The position numbers were made by a program, and so were the translations under genes. From positions 1 to 10,902 of the forward strand of contig CAYQLM010000098.1 of NCBI GenBank assembly GCA_964418365.1: a stretch of 10,902 nt of DNA, in the 5' to 3' direction. The notes beneath the pieces are model-generated. The model was not told where the DNA came from, did no database searches, and saw nothing but the letters and a program-made list of their open reading frames with translations. Source of the stretch: JBBDXS01 sp964418365. Lineage in GTDB: Bacteria; Chloroflexota; Dehalococcoidia; DSTF01; RBG-16-68-14. Shown one piece after another: positions 5,997 to 10,902 of the stretch. The first letter of the stretch is position 1. Every line of letters starts with the position of its first letter.

Positions 5997-7337
5997 ATGG
6001 AGCCCCAGGTCCAGTACGCGAAGACGAGCGACGGCGTGAGCGTTGCCTTCTCTTTGGCGGGCAGCGGCCCGCCGCTGGTGTACGCGCGCACGTGGCCGGC
6101 CGTGCACGTGCAACTGGACTGGCAACAGGAGGACCCAGGCAAGCTCTACAAGGCGCTGGCGGCAAAGCGAACGCTGATCACGTTCGACCGGCGGGGCGCA
6201 GGGCTGTCCGACCGGGGCGTCTCGGAGCTCACGTTGGAAGAGTTTACGCTCGATCTGGAGGCGGTGGTGGACCAGCTCGGGCTGGAGCGTTTCGCGCTCA
6301 TGGGTACGGCATTTGGGATGATGGTGAGCACGATCTATGCGCTGCGCCATCCGGAACGGGTCTCAGCGCTCATCAGCCTAGACGGGGTGATGAGCGGAAG
6401 CGCGTTCTGGCAGTCGCCGCGGAACAGGGCGATGCGGGCGATGCGTGAGACGGACTTCGATACGTACGTGGAGACGATGGCCGCCATGAGCGGCGACCAA
6501 CGGCGGAACGAGATCTTGCGGGCGTCGGTCACACCGGAAGGTCACAAAGCGTTCGTGGATGCGATCGAGACGTTCGACGTGACAGACCTGATGTCGCAGC
6601 TGAACCTGCCGGTGCTGCTGCTGTACCAGACGGACAGTCCCAATGAGGCGGCACGAGGATTCGATGCGGCGGCACGAGGCTCGTTCGCACGTGAGATGGC
6701 GACGCGCATTCCGGGCGCCCGTCTGGTCGCCGTGCCCTGGGAGCCACGGGAAGCGTACAGGGAGCGCGTCGTGAGCGCGATTGACGTGTTTCTGAGCGAT
6801 GCGCCCGCGCAACCCGCGCCATCGGCCGGCGCGGTCCACACCATCCTCTTCACCGACATCGTCGGTCACACCGAGATGATGCAGCGGCTGGGCGACGACG
6901 CCGGACGCGCCGTGCTGCGAGAACACGAGCGGATCACGCGCGAGACGCTGAAGCAGCACGGCGGCACCGAGGTGAAGACCGACGGCGACAGCTTCATGGC
7001 GTCCTTCGCTTCCGTTTCGGCCGCGGTGGAGTGCGCTGTCGCTCTCCAGCGCGCCTTCGCCCAGCACAGCGAGACCACAGGCGAACCGATCGTTGTCCGT
7101 ATGGGGCTGAACGTCGGCGAGCCGATCGAAGAAGACGGCGACTTCTTTGGATCAGCCGTCATTCTCGCTGCCCGCATCAAAGATCAGGCCGGCGGCGGCG
7201 AGATCCTGGTGCCGGAGGCGGTGCGCCACTTGCTCTCCGGCAAGCCGTTCCTTTTCTCAGATCGAGGAGAGGTGGCCTTACGCGGGTTCGAGGACCCGGT
7301 GCGGCTGTACGAGGTGCGCTGGCGAGAGGTAGTTTGA
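5997..7337 (+). CDS. Pseudo-alpha/beta-hydrolase fused to class III adenylate cyclase (A)
   Basis: A 446-aa cytoplasmic fusion with the same layout as mycobacterial Rv1900c. Residues 1-268 have the alpha/beta-hydrolase fold (FDRRGAGLSDRG at 63-74), but the nucleophile elbow reads GTAFG (103-107): the Ser is A105, and no GxxH motif follows near 245-252. The domain is probably a ligand sensor, not an enzyme. Residues 280-446 are a class III cyclase: metal ligands D287 (FTDIV) and D331 (KTDGDSF), adenine-selecting K327 and D382, and transition-state Arg R393. The transition-state Asn position is I389 (AVILAARI). K and D together predict ATP, not GTP, as substrate. No membrane segment. The start is ATG 5997, likely leaderless. 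First gene of a five-gene plus-strand run and a tandem paralogue of the gene at 8011. Confidence 0.88.
   Translation: MEPQVQYAKTSDGVSVAFSLAGSGPPLVYARTWPAVHVQLDWQQEDPGKLYKALAAKRTLITFDRRGAGLSDRGVSELTLEEFTLDLEAVVDQLGLERFALMGTAFGMMVSTIYALRHPERVSALISLDGVMSGSAFWQSPRNRAMRAMRETDFDTYVETMAAMSGDQRRNEILRASVTPEGHKAFVDAIETFDVTDLMSQLNLPVLLLYQTDSPNEAARGFDAAARGSFAREMATRIPGARLVAVPWEPREAYRERVVSAIDVFLSDAPAQPAPSAGAVHTILFTDIVGHTEMMQRLGDDAGRAVLREHERITRETLKQHGGTEVKTDGDSFMASFASVSAAVECAVALQRAFAQHSETTGEPIVVRMGLNVGEPIEEDGDFFGSAVILAARIKDQAGGGEILVPEAVRHLLSGKPFLFSDRGEVALRGFEDPVRLYEVRWREVV
6840..7327 (+). repeat. Direct repeat copy 1: cyclase-domain DNA
   Basis: Matches 8851-9338 at a constant offset of 2011 bases with no gap. 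I counted about 72 mismatches in 488 bases (about 85% identity), including stretches identical for 25 or more bases. The match begins at the linker between the hydrolase-like and cyclase domains. Confidence 0.9.
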
Positions 7338-7350
7338 TGCGAGTCCAAGC

Positions 7351-7366
7351 GACGTAGCCATACGTC
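7351..7366. promoter_or_regulatory. Inverted repeat before the kinase-like gene
   Basis: GACGTA (7351-7356), GCCA, TACGTC (7361-7366) is an exact 6-bp inverted repeat. It sits in the 56-base gap between cyclase A and the kinase-like gene, about 28 bases before the GTG start. TCACA follows at 7365-7369, but there is no TGTGA partner for a CRP site. It could be an operator or a small intercistronic hairpin. Confidence 0.3.
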
Positions 7367-7393
7367 ACAAAGACAAGAGAAAGGCGCAAGAAC

Positions 7394-8002
7394 GTGACTT
7401 CCAACGTCATCTGCATCTCCAGGACGTTAGCCGCCGGAGCGGAGGAAATCGGCAGCTTGGTTGCCACCAACCTTGGCTTCCGTTACCTCGACCGCGAGAT
7501 CATCATCGGAGCGGCAGATCAGGCGGGCGTGCCGCCGGAAGCCATCGAACAAACCGAACACTCTCCGGGATTCGTCGGGCGGATCCTCGAAGCGCTAACG
7601 CTCGTACCCGCCTCGGAGGCCGGATACGCTGGATTGCCGGCTGGACCGCTGCCGAGGTACGAGCAGCTAATCCGCCAGGTTGTCCGCGAAGCTGCGAGCC
7701 AACGACGCGCTGTTATTGTTGCGCACGGGGCCAGCATGGAGCTCGCGGGATCAACGGACCTGCTGCGCGTGCTCATCACAGCTTCTCCCGATGTGCGTGC
7801 CGAGCGTCTTGTGAGGAGTGCCGGCGTCTCGCTTGATGAGGCGGACAAGGCAATCGGGGAATCCGATCGACAGCGGCGTGACTACCTGCGGCGCTTCTTC
7901 AACATCGCCGAAGAGCTACCGACGCACTACGACATCGTTCTGAATACGGACACCATGAGCGCCCCGACGGCTGCTCAACTCATCGTCGCGGCAGCAACCT
8001 AG
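7394..8002 (+). CDS. Cytidylate-kinase-like protein with altered P-loop
   Basis: A 202-aa protein of the cytidylate-kinase-like (AAK6-type) P-loop family. VICISR (5-10) is the first strand, YLDRE (31-35) the conserved nucleotide-kinase motif, and DRQRRDYLRRFF (158-169) the Arg-rich lid-region helix seen in the family. The P-loop, usually SRxxGSGGxxI in this family as I remember it, reads SRTLAAGAEEI (9-19), and the later VIVGRGA-type motif reads VIVAHGAS (107-114). ATP binding may therefore be weak or lost. The start is GTG 7394, with GAAAGG about 10 bases upstream; no ATG fits. It lies between the two cyclase genes, 56 bases after one and 8 before the other, so it is almost certainly co-transcribed. 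It could be a nucleotide-sensing partner; the actual function is unknown. Confidence 0.78.
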   Translation: MTSNVICISRTLAAGAEEIGSLVATNLGFRYLDREIIIGAADQAGVPPEAIEQTEHSPGFVGRILEALTLVPASEAGYAGLPAGPLPRYEQLIRQVVREAASQRRAVIVAHGASMELAGSTDLLRVLITASPDVRAERLVRSAGVSLDEADKAIGESDRQRRDYLRRFFNIAEELPTHYDIVLNTDTMSAPTAAQLIVAAAT

Positions 8003-8010
8003 CCCGACTG

Positions 8011-9354
8011 ATGGAAGCACCACCCGTCCAGTACACCACCACGAGCGACGGCGTCAGCATCGCCTGGGCCGAAGCCGGGAACGGGCCTGCGCTGCTCTCG
8101 TTCGGCAGCACGCCGTGGACACATGTGCAGGAACAGGTCGCAGTGTGGGGGGCTTGGTTCGAGGCGTTCACCCGGTCGTTTCGCCTGGTCACCTTCAATG
8201 CGCGCGGTACCGGCATGTCCGAACGTGACGTTGCAGGCGTGTCCGCCGAGACGCTGCTGCTGGACGCCGAGGCGGTGATCGATGCCGCAAAGCTGGACCG
8301 CTTTATCGCGCAAGCTGAGGGAGGTTTGTTGGCGGTCTCAACGTGCCTGCGTGTCGCAACGGCGTTTCCAGAGCGAGTGACACACGTCGCTCTCGAGTCT
8401 CCGTTTCAGAACATGCGGGAAATAGCGGATACGTCCATGGGCAAGGCGGGTTTGGCGCTCGCCGAGTTGGACTGGACCGCGTACGTCCAGACGCTGTTCC
8501 GCGTCCTGGTCGGGTGGGACGCCGCGTCCTCCGAGCTTGTCGAGTCAGTCGTCGCAGTCGCTGGAGGCTGGGTGGACCAGCCCGTCGGTATCCAGTACGT
8601 CCGGTCGTTGGAGAATGTGGATGTCAGCGACCTCCTCCCTCAAGTGCGCCAGCCGACGCTCGTCACGAGGAATGATCCGTCGTACGTCACTGCCCGCCTC
8701 TGTCAGCGCGTCGCGGCGAAGATCCCGGGGGCCCAGTTCAGACAGTACTCGGACCCAACCTACGCGCAGCGGGCCGAGCTGGTACGTGCGTTCGTGGCTC
8801 AATCTCCATCCCCGTTGCCACACGACGCGCCCGCCGCTTCGCCCTTCCGCACCATCCTCTTCACCGACATCGTCAGCCACACGGAGATGATGCAGCGCCT
8901 TGGCGACGACGCCGGACGCGCGGTGCTGCGCGAGCACGAGCGGATCACACGCGAGACGCTGTTAGCCCACAGCGGCGCGGAAGTGAAGACGGACGGCGAC
9001 AGCTTCATGGCAACGTTCGCCTCTGTTTCGGCCGCGGTGGAGTGCGCCGTCGCGCTGCAGCGGGCCTTCGCGGCGTACAGCGGGACTGCGGACGAACCGA
9101 TCCTTGTGCGCATCGGGCTCAACGTCGGCGAGCCGATCGAAGAAGACGGGGACTTTTTCGGATCAGCGGTCATTCTCGGCGCTCGCATCAAAGATCAGGC
9201 CGCCGGCGGCGAGATCCTGGTGCCGGAGGCGGTGCGCCATCTGCTGTCCGGCAAGCCGTTCTTGTTCTCGGACCGAGGCGACGCGGTGCTCCGTGGGTTC
9301 GAGGACCCGGTGCGGCTGTATGAAGTCAGGTGGCGGGAGGACAGTGGCGAGTGA
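8011..9354 (+). CDS. Pseudo-alpha/beta-hydrolase fused to class III adenylate cyclase (B)
   Basis: A 447-aa paralogue of the gene at 5997 with the same domain order. Residues 1-268 are alpha/beta-hydrolase-like, opening MEAPPVQYTTTSDGVSIAW and with FNARGTGMSERD (62-73). The nucleophile elbow is AQAEG (100-104), so both the first Gly and the Ser (A102) are lost, and the usual C-terminal His is absent (near QYSDPTYAQR). Residues 279-447 are the cyclase: D286, D330, K326, D381 and R392 are present, with Ile (I388) again in the transition-state Asn position. The sensor half is highly divergent from copy A, while the cyclase half is nearly the same, suggesting two inputs and one output. The ATG at 8011 comes 8 bases after the kinase-like stop, with no clear ribosome site. 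Its TGA overlaps the next gene's GTG (GTGA, 9351-9354). Confidence 0.87.
   Translation: MEAPPVQYTTTSDGVSIAWAEAGNGPALLSFGSTPWTHVQEQVAVWGAWFEAFTRSFRLVTFNARGTGMSERDVAGVSAETLLLDAEAVIDAAKLDRFIAQAEGGLLAVSTCLRVATAFPERVTHVALESPFQNMREIADTSMGKAGLALAELDWTAYVQTLFRVLVGWDAASSELVESVVAVAGGWVDQPVGIQYVRSLENVDVSDLLPQVRQPTLVTRNDPSYVTARLCQRVAAKIPGAQFRQYSDPTYAQRAELVRAFVAQSPSPLPHDAPAASPFRTILFTDIVSHTEMMQRLGDDAGRAVLREHERITRETLLAHSGAEVKTDGDSFMATFASVSAAVECAVALQRAFAAYSGTADEPILVRIGLNVGEPIEEDGDFFGSAVILGARIKDQAAGGEILVPEAVRHLLSGKPFLFSDRGDAVLRGFEDPVRLYEVRWREDSGE
8851..9338 (+). repeat. Direct repeat copy 2: cyclase-domain DNA
   Basis: Second copy of the block at 6840-7327, same strand, without gaps. The best-conserved stretches cover the region from the second metal site to the C-terminus, for example 9212-9238 and 9293-9320. 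Confidence 0.9.
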
Positions 9355-10265
9355 ATATCTCCATCGATTGGCTCGGCGTCGCGACGTTCCGGCTACGCAT
9401 CGATGACCTCGTCATCTTCCTCGATGCGTATATGGACCGCGTGCCGTCGGCGCCGGCGGTGGGGATGAGCGCGGCGGAGGTCGACCGCGCCGACTTCATC
9501 CTCGTGGGCCACAGCCACTTCGATCACCTGCACGGCGCGCAGGTCATCGCGAAGAACACCGGCGCGAAGATCATCGGCTCGAACGAGACGGCGCGCGTGA
9601 TGCGGGAGCAGGGCATCCCCAAGGAGCAGCTCGTGCGCGCGCAGGGCGGCGAGCACCACCGGCTGTCGAGCGATGTGACCGTACGCATCTACCCGAGCCT
9701 GCACGCCTGTACCTGGGTGGCTGGCTCGATCGACATCGCCGAGGAGCAGCAGGGCCACCTCGGGCTCTGCGAAGATGAGCGCGCGCAGGTCGGCGGGCTG
9801 GTCGAAGAGATCCGGCGCGCGATCGCGGCTGGCGACCAGCAGGCGCTGGAGCTGCGCAATCACATTTCGACGGCGGCTGGGAGCTCCGACTCAGGAGGAG
9901 CGCTGGCGTACCTGATCGAGACGCCGGCGGGGACGATTTTCTATCAGGACACGTCGGGCTGCTGGTCCGGCGTGCTGCGCGACCTGCGCGCCGACGTGGC
10001 GATCCTCGCCGCGTCCGGCCGCGGCAACATGGACGGTGAGCCGCACCAGGGATCGCTGGCGCAGTTCGTCGCCACGGAGGCGGCGTGGCTCCAGCCGCGC
10101 GGCGTGTTCGTCTGCCACCACGACGACTGGATGCCGCCGGTCACGCGCGGCGCGAAAGACCTCGCGCCGCTCCGCGAAGAGCTGCCGCGTCGCGTGCCGG
10201 GAGCGCGGCTTGTGGAGACCGGCTACCTGGCCGGTACGGAGCTATTCGCAGGAGGGATGCCGTGA
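9351..10265 (+). CDS. Metallo-beta-lactamase-fold hydrolase
   Basis: A 304-aa cytoplasmic metal-dependent hydrolase of the UlaG-like/Lactamase_B_2 type. The metal motif HSHFDH lies at 54-59 (GHSHFDHLHGA). Further ligands are probably H118 (YPSLHACTW), D200 (IFYQDTSG) and H256/H257 (FVCHHDDW). The N-terminus ISIDWLGVATFRL is the typical first strand pair of this family. I chose GTG 9351 over GTG 9330, because GGGAGG (9335-9340) lies 10 bases upstream and the GTGA overlap with the cyclase stop is a standard coupling arrangement. An insertion-like region at about 124-180 (AEEQQGHLGLC ... NHISTAAGSS) separates metal motifs and could set specificity. Substrate is unknown; a phosphodiester or cyclic nucleotide is possible from context only. 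Confidence 0.84.
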   Translation: MNISIDWLGVATFRLRIDDLVIFLDAYMDRVPSAPAVGMSAAEVDRADFILVGHSHFDHLHGAQVIAKNTGAKIIGSNETARVMREQGIPKEQLVRAQGGEHHRLSSDVTVRIYPSLHACTWVAGSIDIAEEQQGHLGLCEDERAQVGGLVEEIRRAIAAGDQQALELRNHISTAAGSSDSGGALAYLIETPAGTIFYQDTSGCWSGVLRDLRADVAILAASGRGNMDGEPHQGSLAQFVATEAAWLQPRGVFVCHHDDWMPPVTRGAKDLAPLREELPRRVPGARLVETGYLAGTELFAGGMP

Positions 10266-10825
10266 ACTTGTTTCATCGCTGGTTCTGCAACTCCAAGGGC
10301 TGGGCGGACTCGATGCAGCAGTATCTGCCGCGCATGCTCGAGCACGCGGACCTGGGCGACGACCTGCTCGAGATCGGGCCTGGGCCGGGCGTAACGACGG
10401 ACATCCTGCGCACGCGGGTCGCGCACGTCACCGCGGTCGAGATCGATCACAAGCTGGCAGAGAAGCTGCAGCGGCGGCTGGAGGGGACGAACGTCACCGT
10501 GATCGAGGGCGATGCGACGGCGATGGAGCTGCCGAGCGATCGATTCAGCGGCGCGGTCTCGTTTACGATGCTGCACCATGTGCCGTCGGCGGAGCTGCAG
10601 GACAAGCTGCTGAGCGAGGCCTGTCGCGTACTGAAGCCGGGTGGTGTGCTTGTCGGCTCGGACAGCGTGCCAAGCTTGCGCTGGAACCTCTTTCATCTCT
10701 TCGATACGCGCGTGCCTGTCGATCCCGAACGCGTCGGGGCGCGGCTGGAGCGGGCGGGCTTCGTCGAAGTGCGGGTGAACCGCTTCCCGGGCGGCTTCGC
10801 GTTCCAGGCGCGCAAGCCCGCCTAG
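10262..10825 (+). CDS. Class I SAM-dependent methyltransferase
   Basis: A 187-aa Rossmann-fold methyltransferase using S-adenosylmethionine. Motif I is EIGPGPG (37-43), the acidic ribose-binding residue is E60 (TAVEID), motif II includes EGDA (82-85), motif IV is SFTMLHHV (100-107), and LKPGG (124-128) is the post-I signature. The short C-terminus (RLERAGFVEVRVNRFPGGF) has the usual final beta hairpin. The GTG start at 10262 overlaps the preceding TGA (GTGA) and has AGGAGG (10250-10255) 6 bases upstream, the best ribosome site in the operon. The acceptor is unknown; small-molecule substrates are more typical for this length than RNA or protein. It is the last gene before an apparently gene-poor end of the window. 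Confidence 0.86.
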   Translation: MNLFHRWFCNSKGWADSMQQYLPRMLEHADLGDDLLEIGPGPGVTTDILRTRVAHVTAVEIDHKLAEKLQRRLEGTNVTVIEGDATAMELPSDRFSGAVSFTMLHHVPSAELQDKLLSEACRVLKPGGVLVGSDSVPSLRWNLFHLFDTRVPVDPERVGARLERAGFVEVRVNRFPGGFAFQARKPA

Positions 10826-10902
10826 CAAACCTACGCAAGCTTCCTTCGGTACCCAGATTCGGTGCAGTAAGATGGGAGCGTACTCTAGCTTCGAGGAGCG
10901 TG
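10826..10902. other. Downstream flank, no supported gene
   Basis: Seventy-seven bases after the methyltransferase. No hairpin followed by a T-run is visible. An ATG at 10872 opens a frame (MGAYSSFEER) to the window edge and could be the start of a further gene, but it has no convincing ribosome site and is too short to judge. Confidence 0.3.

Noticed and set aside
5928..6350. N-terminal extension of the Asp-less CoA-transferase to 6350
   Set aside because: The frame stays open, but the added residues overlap the divergent cyclase gene and show no family similarity. The fold begins right after ATG 5927, which matches the promoter.
7354..7369. CRP/cAMP-receptor site before the kinase-like gene
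   Set aside because: Only the TCACA half is present; the TGTGA half at the required spacing is missing.
1..10902. CRISPR arrays, tRNA or rRNA genes, insertion-sequence transposases
   Set aside because: I saw no regularly spaced repeats, no tRNA-like cloverleaf with a CCA end, no rRNA-like stretches and no transposase motifs.

Overview
The window is high-GC bacterial DNA with dense, mostly operonic genes. Its content is mixed: family III CoA-transferases, a 2-hydroxyacyl-CoA lyase, alpha/beta-hydrolase/adenylate-cyclase fusions, and genes that look leaderless. This fits a Chloroflexota (Dehalococcoidia-like) genome best, but there is no rRNA or other marker, so the taxonomy is inference.

Left half (1-5927), mainly minus strand, looks catabolic. 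A 2-hydroxyacyl-CoA lyase (thiamine diphosphate enzyme) runs off the left edge. A plus-strand gene of visibly lower GC (zinc-ribbon DUF5679 + PH-like + SHOCT protein) lies between it and the next operon. That operon, read right to left from a well-formed promoter at 5938-5965, holds a family III CoA-transferase lacking the usual catalytic Asp, an alpha/beta hydrolase one base downstream, and a second family III CoA-transferase that keeps the Asp. A 67-bp two-hairpin palindromic element sits between the last two and supplies the hydrolase stop codon. A plausible combined job is CoA activation of a carboxylic (2-hydroxy) acid and its cleavage to formyl-CoA plus an aldehyde.

Right half (5997-10825), plus strand, looks like signalling. 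Five genes form a tight run: cyclase fusion A, a cytidylate-kinase-like protein, cyclase fusion B, a metallo-beta-lactamase-fold hydrolase and a SAM methyltransferase. The last two junctions are 4-base GTGA overlaps. Both cyclases have an alpha/beta-hydrolase-like N-terminal domain whose nucleophile Ser is Ala, so these domains are probably ligand sensors. Their cyclase domains are about 85% identical in DNA with no gap over 488 bases, while their N-terminal halves have diverged strongly. The kinase-like protein between them has an altered P-loop.

The two halves meet at a 69-bp divergent intergenic region in which the two predicted promoters share nearly the same -35 bases and both first genes appear leaderless. 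This suggests that the catabolic and signalling operons are coordinately controlled. The most interesting unit is this cyclase/pseudokinase/cyclase/hydrolase/methyltransferase operon coupled to a CoA-transferase pathway.
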